DNA of 64,000 nt from JAVBOW01 sp031550615 (GCA_031550615.1 JAVBOL010000009.1:1-64000), one strand, 5' to 3'; positions 16,283 through 25,497 are shown, counted from the stretch's first letter. Numbers and translations: made by a program. The notes: generated by a model not told the origin, from the sequence alone.

Positions 16283-17251
16283 TTGCCCGCTATCGACGAC
16301 ATATTGTCTATCGGCACAGCGGACGGTTTCGCACGCGCCGCGCTGGAGCTTTTCCGCTTCCAGGCGGTGCATTGTGCGCCATATTACCGCTATCTCGGCC
16401 TGGTAGGCTGCGATCCCGCGCAGGTCGACACCCCGGAGGCGATCCCGCACATGCCGATAGGGTTTTTCAAGACCCACGACGTATATTGCGGCACACAGCC
16501 CCCCGAGGCTACCTTCACGAGCAGCACCACGGGCGGGACGACCCCGGCGCGCCACCATATGCAAAGCCTGGGGGATTACGAGCGCGTCTTCACCGCAATC
16601 TTCGAGAGATTCTATGGCTCTGCGTCCGGATGGTCCATTTTCGCGCTGCTGCCCGGGTACCTCGACCGGGAAGGCTCGTCGCTGGTCTATATGGCCGACC
16701 GCCTTATCGCCGCCTCGGCCCACGGAGGATTCTTCCTGCGCGACCATGACCTGTTGCTTGAGGAAATGTCGCGTTGCCCCGGCAAAAAGATACTTTTGGG
16801 CGTCAGCTACGCCCTGTGGGAGCTGGCCGACGAAAATCGCGGGCCGCTGCCAGAAGGCACCATAGTCATGGAGACGGGCGGCATGAAAGGCAACCGCGAG
16901 GAGTTGCCCAAAGCGCAGTTCCACGAAATTCTAAAAAAGGCATTCGGCGTGGAGGCGATCCATTCGGAATACGGCATGGCCGAGCTCTCCTCACAGGCGT
17001 ACTCCACAGGCGGGGGAATATTCCACTCCCCCACATGGATGCGCGTCACGGTGCGCGATCTGAACGACCCCTTCGCCCTGCTGCCCGCGGGTGCGACGGG
17101 CGCGGTCAACGTAACCGACCTGGCCAACCTCTCCTCGTGCGCGTTTATCCAGACCGACGACCTGGGGCGGCTGGGCGCGGACGGCAGTTTTGAAATAATG
17201 GGGCGTATCTCGCGCAGCGACGTACGCGGATGTAACCTGTTGGTACAATGA
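16283..17251 (+). CDS. LuxE-like acyl-protein synthetase family protein
   Basis: A 322-residue protein of the LuxE/PaaK-like adenylating superfamily, which activates carboxylic acids as acyl-AMP. Visible are HMPIGFFKTHDVY, the phosphate loop TFTSSTTGGTTPARHHM, GGFFLRDHDLLL, the core HSEYGMAELSSQAYS and, near the end, QTDDLGRLGADGSFEIMGR. In LuxE the acyl group comes from a fatty acyl donor, but here no luciferase or reductase genes are present, so the substrate is unknown. The start appears to be TTG at 16283. It overlaps the next gene, a glycosyltransferase, by ATGA, hinting at a cell-surface or lipid pathway. Confidence 0.8.
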   Translation: MPAIDDILSIGTADGFARAALELFRFQAVHCAPYYRYLGLVGCDPAQVDTPEAIPHMPIGFFKTHDVYCGTQPPEATFTSSTTGGTTPARHHMQSLGDYERVFTAIFERFYGSASGWSIFALLPGYLDREGSSLVYMADRLIAASAHGGFFLRDHDLLLEEMSRCPGKKILLGVSYALWELADENRGPLPEGTIVMETGGMKGNREELPKAQFHEILKKAFGVEAIHSEYGMAELSSQAYSTGGGIFHSPTWMRVTVRDLNDPFALLPAGATGAVNVTDLANLSSCAFIQTDDLGRLGADGSFEIMGRISRSDVRGCNLLVQ

Positions 17252-18186
17252 GCACATATCCAAGCATATCGGTGGTTATCCCACTGTATAACAAGGCGGG
17301 CCGCATAGGTCGCGCCCTGAAGTCGGTCTTCGCGCAGAGCCTTCTTCCTTTGGAGGTTATCGTCGTTGACGACGGCTCGACGGACGGCGGTGCCGCAGAG
17401 GTGGAGGCTATGGCCTCGTCCCTGGTGCGCGTGGTCAGGCAGCCTAACGCCGGGGTGTCGGCGGCCCGCAACCTCGGGGCGCAGCTGGCGCAAGGCGAAT
17501 TCATAGCCCTGCTGGACGCCGACGACTGGTGGGACGAGGGATTTTTACGCCACATAGCGGCGATGATAGTGCGCCATCCCGGGTGCGGAATATACTGCAC
17601 CGGCTACCGCATACACCGCCCCGAAGGAGAGATCATAAACGAACATTTCATCAAGCGGGACGGGATCGTCGAAAATTATTTCCGTGCTTCGCAGGGTACG
17701 ACCCTCTGCTGGACCTCGGCGTGCGTCATCCCGCGCGAGGTTCTGCTCGGCTCGGGAGGTTTCCCCGTCGGGATGCGACGCGGACAGGATCTCTACACAT
17801 GGACGCAGATCGCGATCCGCCACCGCGTCTGTTACTCGCCATTGAGGCTGTCTAATTACGACCTGACCATAGCCGACAACTCGCGCACGCGCTTCCGCCC
17901 AGACCAGAGCGGACGCTCGATGCTCGATTTCTTCGCCCCCGGACAGGACGACCTGAATGAATATATCGCCCGCGTGCAGATAGGCATCGGTCTGCTGCAA
18001 TCAGAGTGTGGCTACACGGACCTCGCCCGGCAGACCGAACGCGACACGGCCTATAACCGCCGTTACCGCCGCGGCTGGTACAAACTCTACATACTTAACC
18101 GTCTGCCCGTCAGAATGCGCCGTCCGGTCATGGACGCCTGGCGCCGCCTGGCGTGGATCGTCGCCCGCAAGGGGATCGCGGAGTGA
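17248..18186 (+). CDS. Family 2 glycosyltransferase
   Basis: A 312-residue GT-A fold transferase using a nucleotide-sugar donor, acting on the cytoplasmic side of the inner membrane. The N-terminal nucleotide-binding region SVVIPLYNKAGRIGRAL and VIVVDDGSTDGG, the acidic metal site LLDADDWWDEGF and the acceptor-side GMRRGQDLYTW are present. It has no clear membrane segment. Start overlaps the LuxE-like gene by ATGA. Specificity cannot be read from the sequence; surface polysaccharide or LPS decoration is the usual role. Confidence 0.9.
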   Translation: MSTYPSISVVIPLYNKAGRIGRALKSVFAQSLLPLEVIVVDDGSTDGGAAEVEAMASSLVRVVRQPNAGVSAARNLGAQLAQGEFIALLDADDWWDEGFLRHIAAMIVRHPGCGIYCTGYRIHRPEGEIINEHFIKRDGIVENYFRASQGTTLCWTSACVIPREVLLGSGGFPVGMRRGQDLYTWTQIAIRHRVCYSPLRLSNYDLTIADNSRTRFRPDQSGRSMLDFFAPGQDDLNEYIARVQIGIGLLQSECGYTDLARQTERDTAYNRRYRRGWYKLYILNRLPVRMRRPVMDAWRRLAWIVARKGIAE

Positions 18187-18217
18187 TTGCGACTTTTTGA
18201 AAAAAGTCGCAATCACT
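18182..18217. terminator. Bidirectional terminator covering two stop codons
   Basis: Near-perfect 17-base inverted repeat (18182-18198 with 18201-18217) with A/T-rich centre. The stop codons of both convergent genes lie inside it. Confidence 0.85.
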
Positions 18218-20867
18218 GCTTCGCCCGAGCCACTATCGAGTCGCCTTTGGCCGTCGCTTTGGCGACCAGGGCGTCGGCTTGTTTCTGGGCGGCGTTGAAG
18301 GCTGCCGTGGCGGCGGTTTGCGCCGCGATCTTTGCCAGGGGGTTGTTGGCCTTGGCGACCAGGGCGTCGTTTTGTTTCTGGACTTCCGACATCATGTTCT
18401 GTGCGGCCTTTTGTGCGGCGGCTATCAGCTCGTCCCTTTGTTTCTGGGCGTCGGAGAGGTCTATGCCCAGTTTCTTGCCGACCTGGTCGAGGGCGGTGTT
18501 CACGGCGGTCTGGGTGGCCTGTGAGGCTATGTTTTTCATATCCAGGCTCACCTTCGGGGAGGTGAACGTGCCGCCGATCTTCAGGTTTACGCTCTGCACG
18601 GCGCCGCCTAAAAGGGCTGCCGCGGCGGGGGGCAGCTGCACTTTACCGACGTAGTCGATGCTTTGGTCCAGGGAAGTCACCCCGGAGAGGTTTATTGCGG
18701 CCTGACCCAATTTTATGTCGAACGGTTTGGTTTTGACCTTGCCTTCCTCTATTGTGAAATCGACCTTCATATCCTTGACTTTTTTGTCGGTTATGCCGCC
18801 TATTTTGGCAAGGTCGAGGATCTGGGATACCACCCCTATCTCGGAGAGGCTGACGTCTTTTGTCGAGATGCTTCCCGCGCCGTTCATGGTGGCCAGCACG
18901 GGCGAGAGCTCCTTGTCTAACTGTGTGGTCAGTTTCATCGTCCCGGAGTAGTTGCCGTTGAGCTTTTCGAACAGGGGTGCGATCTTCTGTATGGTCACGA
19001 ACTCCTTGAACGTCCTGGAGAAGGAGAGGCCGCTCATCGCCAGGTCGGCGCTCAGGTCGGGATTCTCGACGCTCTTGGCGGTGGAGTAGTAGCCGTTCAT
19101 TTTTACCGCTCCGCCCAGGGTGTTCATGCTTAGGTTGGAAAGGTCGGCACGAGCGTCCTTAACGGTTATCCTGCCGCTCATATCGTCGATCTCCAGCCCG
19201 TCGAAGACCACCTTTTTCAGGGCGGCATTCACGCTCAGGTCGAGGTTGCGCGGCACTTCGATCACGCTCATAGGGGCGCTTTCGCCCTCTTCGGCTGTGG
19301 CGGTTTCCGGGCCCATCAGATCGCTGAGGTTCAGGTAGGAAGAACTCAGGTTCATCACCCCGCGCAGGGTCTGGTCCTTGAGCGCGTAGCCCATGTAGTT
19401 TTCCACACGGCAGTCCAGGGTCATATCGTTGCGGCCTATGAGCACGCTGGTTTCGCTCAGGGAGAGGTAGCGGGGAGAGAATGTGAGCGTACTGCGCTTG
19501 ATGTCCACGTCGGGGTTGCCGGCGGTTTTGAGCAGCATCCCGGTAAGGGTCACGCTGCCCGAGGTCGCGATAAGGTCGTACTGCTCCTTCTCGATGTAGG
19601 ACATGCGCCCCTCCACCGAGGCGTCGGCTTTGACCACGCCTTTAAGGGAAACGCTGTCCAGGGGATAGACCTCGCCGATCATTCCCAGGTCGATCACCCC
19701 GTGCGCCGAGGCCTGGAATGCCGGGTCGCTCAGTGGCGAACTTACGGAGGCCTTCATGCTGAAGGGGTTGCCGGCTATGGTGAAGCTCAGGGGGTTGACC
19801 TCCACTTTGGTCAGGTCGGCGCTGCCGCCGGGATTGACTGCCGAGGCGGTTATGTTTATGCCGTCCACACCTTTGGGCAGGTCGGGGTAACGGAATGTGC
19901 CGTCGACCACCTTCATTCCCACTTCGAACGAAGGCAGATCGTCACCCTTCATCACCCCTTTGGCCGCACCTTGCAGCGAAACCTGGCCGGATGCTTTGAC
20001 CGAGGCGAAATCCTTGGCGTAGATCGCCGGCACCAGAGAGAGGATATCCTTGAACTCGATTTTAGGGGTCGAGAACGTGAGGTCCATATCCGTCGCGTCG
20101 TCGTCGAGCAGCGCCACCCATCCCTCTATCGAGGCTTCAATGGCGTTCAGGCGCAGCGTGTTGCCGCGCAGCGTGTAGCGGTTGTTCTCCAGGTCGGCGT
20201 CTACGTCGGTGCGGACGGAGAAATCGGCGCCGTTTAGCCATGCGACACCTGCTGCCCGGGCCACGATACCCGAGGCGTCAGCCGTCAGGCGCAGGGTGCT
20301 GTGTGCGGCGCTCAGATCGCCCGAAAGCGTGGCGTCGAGGCCGGCCACCGAGGCGAAGACCTTGCCCACCCGGTCGTCATAGCTGAGCGAGAGGTTATTG
20401 ACGGTCAGGTTGCGCAGCTTGATGCGGAAGTCGCCCGGGCTCTCCGCATCGGGGGATCCTTCCTCTTCCGATGGTTTCATTATATCCCAGTTCGCGGTGC
20501 TGTCCTCAAGCACTATGGCGTTGAGGTGTGCGTCGTCGAGGGCGATCTTCGAGATGTCGTACCCGTCGTCGCCCCAGAGCGAACTGAGGTCGAAAGCCAC
20601 GGTCAGCCGTCCCACGCGCACGAGCGTGTCTTTTTCGAAGCGTCCGTTGCCCACGATATAGAAATCGCGCAGCGAGGCCGACGCCGAGGGGAAATGGCGC
20701 AGCAGCGAGAGCGAAAGCCCCCCGAAATCGAAGCGTGCGTCGATCATCTGGTTGCCCTGGCGCACGATGGCCTCTTTGATCTTGCCTTTGAAAGCGAAGG
20801 GCAACACGATAAGAAGTACAAGGATCGCCGCAAGGACGATCGCACTGATTTTCAAAACTTTTTTCAT
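18213..20867 (-). CDS. AsmA-family protein
   Basis: An 884-residue AsmA/TamB-like protein, a class of long beta-groove proteins linked to lipid transport to the outer membrane. It has a single N-terminal anchor (ISAIVLAAILVLLIVLPFAF) and an N-terminal AsmA start (ARFDFGGLSLSLLRHFPSASASL). Repeated strand-turn blocks fill the middle, and the AsmA C-terminal signature (GNYSGTMKLTTQLD and MNGAGSISTKDVSL, about residues 640-680) is seen. The last 90 residues are an alanine/glutamine-rich coil ending in VAKATAKGDSIVARAKQ, a low-complexity tail. It stands alone; no -7 element is obvious upstream. Confidence 0.85.
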   Translation of the reverse strand: MKKVLKISAIVLAAILVLLIVLPFAFKGKIKEAIVRQGNQMIDARFDFGGLSLSLLRHFPSASASLRDFYIVGNGRFEKDTLVRVGRLTVAFDLSSLWGDDGYDISKIALDDAHLNAIVLEDSTANWDIMKPSEEEGSPDAESPGDFRIKLRNLTVNNLSLSYDDRVGKVFASVAGLDATLSGDLSAAHSTLRLTADASGIVARAAGVAWLNGADFSVRTDVDADLENNRYTLRGNTLRLNAIEASIEGWVALLDDDATDMDLTFSTPKIEFKDILSLVPAIYAKDFASVKASGQVSLQGAAKGVMKGDDLPSFEVGMKVVDGTFRYPDLPKGVDGINITASAVNPGGSADLTKVEVNPLSFTIAGNPFSMKASVSSPLSDPAFQASAHGVIDLGMIGEVYPLDSVSLKGVVKADASVEGRMSYIEKEQYDLIATSGSVTLTGMLLKTAGNPDVDIKRSTLTFSPRYLSLSETSVLIGRNDMTLDCRVENYMGYALKDQTLRGVMNLSSSYLNLSDLMGPETATAEEGESAPMSVIEVPRNLDLSVNAALKKVVFDGLEIDDMSGRITVKDARADLSNLSMNTLGGAVKMNGYYSTAKSVENPDLSADLAMSGLSFSRTFKEFVTIQKIAPLFEKLNGNYSGTMKLTTQLDKELSPVLATMNGAGSISTKDVSLSEIGVVSQILDLAKIGGITDKKVKDMKVDFTIEEGKVKTKPFDIKLGQAAINLSGVTSLDQSIDYVGKVQLPPAAAALLGGAVQSVNLKIGGTFTSPKVSLDMKNIASQATQTAVNTALDQVGKKLGIDLSDAQKQRDELIAAAQKAAQNMMSEVQKQNDALVAKANNPLAKIAAQTAATAAFNAAQKQADALVAKATAKGDSIVARAKQ

Positions 20868-21044
20868 AGTCGTAAATTTTTGAAATCAATAACACCCGAC
20901 AACGCCGCTGTGCATCGCGTGTGTCAGATTTAGTCTATCGTCTGAGCATCAAACCGGAGCAGCCTTGCGGCTGTGAGGATTTGAGCGCAAGAGGATGGGC
21001 TAAAGATGGCGTGCGCTATGCGCAGCCATCCCAAGAGCGACGAC
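20868..21044. other. 177-bp structured intergenic region
   Basis: Contains two hairpin-forming segments: GCAGCC-TTGC-GGCTGT (about 20961-20976) and a long stem GATGGCGTGCGC/GCGCAGCCATC around 21006-21031, with a one-base bulge. No protein or tRNA is recognised. It lies between two leftward genes and may be a leader, terminator or dispersed repeat. Confidence 0.45.
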
Positions 21045-21734
21045 CTATATATCGTCTATGCAGAAATCATAGCCCAGGCGCTTGCCCGTCTCCAGCTTTG
21101 AGCCTTCGAATTTGGTGTTCAGGTCTTCGACCTGCACTTTTTTCACCATGTCGTATGGAGGCACCAGCAGGTCGAAGTCCAGGGCGTAACTTACTGCGCT
21201 GCCGATTATTTCAAGTATCGCGCCACGGTCGAGTATTTCGCTGCCGAAACCGTCGAGGTGCACCCCGCTCTGGCGTTTGCCCTCGACGAAGTAGTGCATG
21301 CGGCGGTTCACGAACACGCGCCCTATAAGGTAGCCCTCGTCGCCGCCGCGGTTGTACTTGAACGAGTCGGCAAGGAAGTTATAGATATTGATAACCCCGC
21401 AGTAGGCGTTGTCGGGGTCTTCGGCAACGTAGGGCGTGTTCCAGACCTGGTTGCCGCGGTCGAAACAGAAAACGTTGGTGTGCATCGTGAAGATGAGCAC
21501 GTCGCCGGCCACTTGCAGTTGGGCTTCGAATTTTCCCCGGTCGCGGTACTCGATGCGTATGCGCTTGTCGAGTTTTTCGTCGAGTTGCTCGTCGAGTTCT
21601 GCGGAGAATTCGTGCAGCAGTTCCTTGAGCAGGTTGAACGCCCCGAAGGTGTTGTCCCACACTAATTGCTGCATGTTGGCTTTTTGCGTCAGCCTGGCTG
21701 CGAGGGGACTTCGGCCCCCTTCTTCGTTTTCCAT
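21045..21734 (-). CDS. Conserved Bacteroidetes protein of unknown function
   Basis: A 229-residue soluble protein. I recognise it as a widely conserved hypothetical of this phylum from blocks such as MQQLVWDNTFGAFNLLKELLHE, IEYRDRGKFEAQLQVAGDVL, CGVINIYNFLADSFKYNRG and LVPPYDMVKKVQVEDLNTK. No catalytic motif is visible. The start may be the ATG at 21734 or the internal Met at MQQLVWD. It begins ten bases after the GH73/LysM gene and is probably co-transcribed with it, suggesting an envelope-related or growth-control job. That is inference only. Confidence 0.75.
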   Translation of the reverse strand: MENEEGGRSPLAARLTQKANMQQLVWDNTFGAFNLLKELLHEFSAELDEQLDEKLDKRIRIEYRDRGKFEAQLQVAGDVLIFTMHTNVFCFDRGNQVWNTPYVAEDPDNAYCGVINIYNFLADSFKYNRGGDEGYLIGRVFVNRRMHYFVEGKRQSGVHLDGFGSEILDRGAILEIIGSAVSYALDFDLLVPPYDMVKKVQVEDLNTKFEGSKLETGKRLGYDFCIDDI

Positions 21735-21744
21735 AAAGGGTTTT

Positions 21745-22737
21745 TTACATTAGACGTATTTGCTGCCCGGCCACCAGGACCCCGTCCGCGGGACGGTGGT
21801 TCATCGAGGCCAGGGAGCGTAGGCGTATGCCGTACTGTTGTGAAAGCGAGTGCATCGTGTCGCCCGTCTGCACCACGTGTATCAATTTGCCGTTGTTGGC
21901 GCGGCGGGCTTTAGGCTTTATGTAGACCATCTCTCCCGGTCGGGGTTCCTGGTCGCCTGTCAGGTCGTTGCACCGGCGCAGGCGTGCGGCGGAGGTTCCC
22001 ACCTGTTTGGCCAGCTGTTCGAAAGTGTCGCCCCGGGCGGCCACGATGAATTCGCTGCCGTTGTTCAGGTAGACCTGGTAGCCGCCCAGAGTCTGCATCG
22101 AAACGGTGTAGTTGTCCACGTCGACGCTTGCACCGGCAGGTTTCCATTCGCCCCAGTGTATGGGCTCGGCGGCCTGTTTGCGCTCCTCGGCGACGGTCGC
22201 GGGCGACGACTCGACGTCGTCGAGCAGGAAGAGCTTATTGTCCTCGATCACCTTTATCAGCGCCAGGGCGTAAGCGGGGTTGGTGGCGTATCCGGCGGCT
22301 TTCAGCCCGTAGGCCCAGCCCTGGTAGTCGGTCACGGCGAGTTTGAACAGCCCGGCGTAGCGCGGCGAATTGAGCAAAAACAGCGAGTGGTCGCGGTAGG
22401 ACTCCTCCGCCGAAGGGTACGAGCGAAAGCACTCCCCCTTGGCGTCGTCGTCGTGGGTGATCGTCTGCCCCTGCCAGTCGTTGCGGCACTTGATGCCGAA
22501 GTGGTTGTTGGCCTCGCGCGCCAGGCGGCTGTTGCCGTTGTCCGATTCGAACAGGCCCTGCGCCATGGTGATGCTCGCCGGGATGCCATACAGGTCGCGC
22601 TCGGCGATGGCCATCGCGCGGTAGCGGTCGATGTATTGCTGGCGGGTTATTTTATCCTGCCCCTGCGCATTACCCCACGCCACAAGGGCGAGAAGTGCGG
22701 CCAGGCAGGTTTTCCGACAATTATATAACATTCGCAT
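21745..22737 (-). CDS. GH73-type glucosaminidase with LysM domains
   Basis: A secreted peptidoglycan hydrolase of 330 residues that cleaves the glycan strand. A signal peptide (TCLAALLALVAWGNAQGQ) is followed by the FlgJ/GH73 domain (about residues 30-175), with the catalytic glutamate in AQGLFESDNGNS and the HFGIKCRNDW and GLKAAGYATNPAYA segments. Two LysM-type modules follow, one at about 220-275 and one at the C-terminus (VVQTGDTMHSLSQQYG). The start is placed at 22737 because a -7 element at 22751-22744 lies just upstream; longer in-frame starts would fall upstream of the promoter. Confidence 0.88.
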   Translation of the reverse strand: MRMLYNCRKTCLAALLALVAWGNAQGQDKITRQQYIDRYRAMAIAERDLYGIPASITMAQGLFESDNGNSRLAREANNHFGIKCRNDWQGQTITHDDDAKGECFRSYPSAEESYRDHSLFLLNSPRYAGLFKLAVTDYQGWAYGLKAAGYATNPAYALALIKVIEDNKLFLLDDVESSPATVAEERKQAAEPIHWGEWKPAGASVDVDNYTVSMQTLGGYQVYLNNGSEFIVAARGDTFEQLAKQVGTSAARLRRCNDLTGDQEPRPGEMVYIKPKARRANNGKLIHVVQTGDTMHSLSQQYGIRLRSLASMNHRPADGVLVAGQQIRLM

Positions 22738-22743
22738 AGACAG

Positions 22744-22774
22744 CAAAGATAAAGATTTATTGCAATTCAAACAA
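22744..22774 (-). promoter_or_regulatory. Promoter of the GH73/LysM gene
   Basis: Leftward TTG (22774-22772), 20-base spacer, TATCTTTG (22751-22744). The ATG at 22737 is only six bases downstream, implying a leaderless or very short leader. Confidence 0.75.
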
Positions 22775-22789
22775 AAAAACTTAGCTTTG
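22760..22789 (+). promoter_or_regulatory. Promoter of the DUF4254 gene
   Basis: TTG (22760-22762), 19-base spacer, TAGCTTTG (22782-22789). It overlaps the divergent GH73 promoter, so the two share about 30 bp. Confidence 0.7.
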
Positions 22790-22815
22790 CATTACTCCAT
22801 AGCAAACCGTAAATT

Positions 22816-23418
22816 ATGTTCACCGGAAAAGCCAACGAAATATTCGGCCGCGCGATAGCCGATTACCACCGACACGACAACGTCGACCAACCCATTGCCA
22901 ACCCCTATCCCGCGGGCTCGTTCGATGCGCTGCTCTACCACAAATGCTGGATCGACACCGTGCAGTGGCACTTCGAGGACATCATCCGCGACCCCAACAT
23001 CGACCCCGTCGAGGCGCTGAAACTCAAGCGCCGCATCGACGCTTCCAACCAGGAGCGCACCGACATGGTCGAGTATATCGACAGCTACTTCCTCGAAAAA
23101 TTCAAGGACGTGCAGATGCATCCCGGGGCGAAGATCAACACCGAAACCCCGGCGTGGGCTTTCGACCGCCTGTCGATCCTCGCCCTGAAGATATGGCACA
23201 TGAGGGCCGAGGCCGAGCGCACCGACGTGAGCGAGGAGCACCGCGCCGCATGCCAAAAGAAACTCGAGGTGCTGCTCACCCAGCGCGTAGACCTTTCGAC
23301 CGCCATCGAGGAGCTCCTGGAAGACCTGGCGCAGGGACGCAAGTGGATGAAGGTCTACAAGCAGATGAAGATGTATAACGACCCGGCCCTGAACCCGGTG
23401 CTCTATAAAAAGCAGTAA
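22816..23418 (+). CDS. DUF4254 family protein
   Basis: A 200-residue, mostly helical protein of the DUF4254 family, which in Bacteroidetes is regularly found directly upstream of a family 9 glycosyltransferase, as here. Conserved segments include DALLYHKCWIDTVQWHFEDIIR, DASNQERTDMVEYID and LAQGRKWMKVYKQMKMYNDP. No enzymatic motif is known. The glycosyltransferase start codon directly abuts this stop, so the pair is co-translated. A role in LPS core assembly is an inference from that pairing. Confidence 0.85.
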   Translation: MFTGKANEIFGRAIADYHRHDNVDQPIANPYPAGSFDALLYHKCWIDTVQWHFEDIIRDPNIDPVEALKLKRRIDASNQERTDMVEYIDSYFLEKFKDVQMHPGAKINTETPAWAFDRLSILALKIWHMRAEAERTDVSEEHRAACQKKLEVLLTQRVDLSTAIEELLEDLAQGRKWMKVYKQMKMYNDPALNPVLYKKQ

Positions 23419-24453
23419 TTGCGCAAACCCCGACACATACTCGTAATACGGCTCTCGGCGATGGGTGACGTGGCGATGACCGTGCCGGTGGTCGCCCGCC
23501 TTAGGAAAGATTACCCCGAGGTGCGCATCACGGTGCTCACGCGAGGCCGTTTCGCCGTGTTTTTCCGCGACATACCCCGCATCGAGTTTTTCACCCCGGA
23601 CCTGGACGGCCACCACGGCAGTCTGCCTGGATTGCTGCGCCTTGCGCGCGACCTGTACAAATTGGGCGTGGACGCGGTGGCCGACCTGCACGACGTGCTG
23701 CGCACGCAGGTGGTGCGCACGCTGCTCGGCCTTATGGGCGTACGCGTGGCGGTGATCGACAAGGGACGTTTTGAAAAGAGGATGCTCACCCGCCGTTTCC
23801 GCAAGATGCGCCAGCAGCTCACGCCCTCCGTGGAGCGTTATCGCGAGGTCTTCGCCCGGCTGTGCATGCCCCTGGGCGAACTCAGCGCCCCGGTGCGCAA
23901 CCCGGCGCCCCTGTCTGAAAAGGCCGTAGCCCTGGCCGGCGCTAAGACCGGCGTATGGGTGGGTGTGGCCCCGTTTGCGCAGCACCGCGGCAAGGTCTAT
24001 CCGACCATCCTCTCAGATGCGCTCATAGGGCTTCTGGCCGAGCGCTACCAGCGCGTGTTCGTCTTTGGCGGGGGCCGCCACGAACTCGACTTCGGCGAGT
24101 GCATGCAGGGACGCTACGATAACGTGACCTCGGTCGTGGGAAAGCTGCCGCTGGAAGACGAGCTGGACCTTATATCCAACATAGACTGCATGGTCACCAT
24201 GGATTCTGCCTCGATGCACATGGCCTCGCTGGTCGCCACCCCCGTAGTGTCGGTGTGGGGCGCCACGCACCCTTTCGCCGGGTTCTACGGCTTCGGGCAG
24301 GACCAGGCCAACGCCGTGCAGCTGGATATGGATTGCCGTCCTTGCTCGGTCTACGGCAACCGCCCCTGCCAATTCGGCGATTACCGCTGCATGGAGCGCA
24401 TACCGCCCGCCACCATCGCCGCGCAGGTGGCAAAGGTGGTCGGAAGGAAATAG
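23419..24453 (+). CDS. Family 9 glycosyltransferase (heptosyltransferase-like)
   Basis: A 344-residue GT-B enzyme of the ADP-heptose:LPS transferase family, acting on LPS core at the inner membrane. It has the N-terminal HILVIRLSAMGDVAMTVPV, the KVYPTILSD region, FVFGGGRHELDF and the donor-binding MVTMDSASMHMASLVATPVVSVWGATHP. The start is TTG at 23419, immediately after the previous stop; the next ATG lies inside the first conserved motif, so the TTG is preferred. A GCAA-loop terminator follows. Confidence 0.9.
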   Translation: MRKPRHILVIRLSAMGDVAMTVPVVARLRKDYPEVRITVLTRGRFAVFFRDIPRIEFFTPDLDGHHGSLPGLLRLARDLYKLGVDAVADLHDVLRTQVVRTLLGLMGVRVAVIDKGRFEKRMLTRRFRKMRQQLTPSVERYREVFARLCMPLGELSAPVRNPAPLSEKAVALAGAKTGVWVGVAPFAQHRGKVYPTILSDALIGLLAERYQRVFVFGGGRHELDFGECMQGRYDNVTSVVGKLPLEDELDLISNIDCMVTMDSASMHMASLVATPVVSVWGATHPFAGFYGFGQDQANAVQLDMDCRPCSVYGNRPCQFGDYRCMERIPPATIAAQVAKVVGRK

Positions 24454-24454
24454 A

Positions 24455-24476
24455 AAAGGAGGCGCAAGCCTCCTTT
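24455..24476. terminator. Terminator between convergent genes
   Basis: Nine-pair stem AAAGGAGGC/GCCTCCTTT closed by a GCAA tetraloop; usable on both strands. Confidence 0.85.
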
Positions 24477-24480
24477 CTCT

Positions 24481-25491
24481 TTACTCCCCGAAGAACTCGG
24501 CCAGGGATTTCCTGTAATGCTCTATGGTCTGGGGCATGGTCATAAACGACTTGCCTCCCGAGGCGTTGCGGTGCCCGCCGCCGTTGAAGAAGCGGCGTGC
24601 GAAATCATTCACGTCCACGTCGCCCTTCGAGCGCAGCGAAACGCGGATGAACTGCCGCGTGCTAACGAACATAGCCGACATACCGACGCTGCCTATCGCA
24701 AGGGGCAGGTTGACGATCCCCTCGGTGTCGCCCATCTGGAAGTTGAATTTTCGCAACTCGGCCTCCGTGAGCGAGATATATGCGGCGTTATAGGGCTCGA
24801 CGATCTCCATTTTGCGGAAGAGCGAATACCCGACCAGGCGCATGCGCCCCTCGGAGTAGCTGTTGTATACCGACGAGTTGATGCGCGGGATGTCGATCCC
24901 CTTTTCGACCAGCACGGCCACGGCGCGGAACAGGTCGGGGGAGAGATTCGAGAACGAGAAGTTGCCCGTGTCGGTCATCATGCCCACGTATAGCGACTCG
25001 CCCATCGCGGCGTCGATGGCCCCGGTGCCGTAGAGCGCGGCGATCATTTCGTATATCAGGTAGCAGGTCGAGCTGGCAGCTGTGTCGGAGAGCACCACGT
25101 CGAAATTTTCGTCGGGTTGCAGGTGGTGGTCAATGAGCACCCTTTGCGCGGTGGTGTTGGCCTCCAGTACGGGAGCGAGCGCCTCCAGGCGCGAGGGGTG
25201 GTTGAAGTCGACGCACACGATCACCTCGGCTTCTGCTATGCGCGCGGCGACCTGCTCTGTGGCCGTTTTGTAGACCATCATGCGCGGGGCGTCGCTCATC
25301 CAGGAGAGGAACGCCGGGAAACGGTTGGGCACGGCGCACGTCACCGAGTGGCCGAGGCCGTCGAGCAACCGCGCCAGGGCGAGCGACGAACCTACGGCGT
25401 CGCCGTCCGGGTTATTGTGCGAGAGCACCGCTATGCGGCGCGGCGGGCCGGAAAATATATCTTTGAGGGCGGATGCGGTTTGCTGGGTCAT
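24481..25491 (-). CDS. DHH-family phosphoesterase (NrnA-like)
   Basis: A 336-residue DHH/DHHA1 phosphoesterase, in the group of bifunctional nano-RNases and pAp phosphatases that clear two- to five-base RNA remnants and 3'-phosphoadenosine phosphate. The metal motifs are SHNNPDGDAVGSSLALA near residue 25, VCVDFNHPSR, LIDHHLQP (the DHH motif) and GGGHRNASGG in the C-terminal DHHA1 domain. It begins six bases after the S41 lipoprotein gene upstream and is probably co-transcribed with it. Confidence 0.9.
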   Translation of the reverse strand: MTQQTASALKDIFSGPPRRIAVLSHNNPDGDAVGSSLALARLLDGLGHSVTCAVPNRFPAFLSWMSDAPRMMVYKTATEQVAARIAEAEVIVCVDFNHPSRLEALAPVLEANTTAQRVLIDHHLQPDENFDVVLSDTAASSTCYLIYEMIAALYGTGAIDAAMGESLYVGMMTDTGNFSFSNLSPDLFRAVAVLVEKGIDIPRINSSVYNSYSEGRMRLVGYSLFRKMEIVEPYNAAYISLTEAELRKFNFQMGDTEGIVNLPLAIGSVGMSAMFVSTRQFIRVSLRSKGDVDVNDFARRFFNGGGHRNASGGKSFMTMPQTIEHYRKSLAEFFGE

Positions 25492-25497
25492 TCGGCG

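Noticed and set aside
22792..23985. Open minus-strand frame opposite DUF4254 and GT9
   Set aside because: Spans two real genes and their junction, with no promoter or family resemblance; composition shadow.
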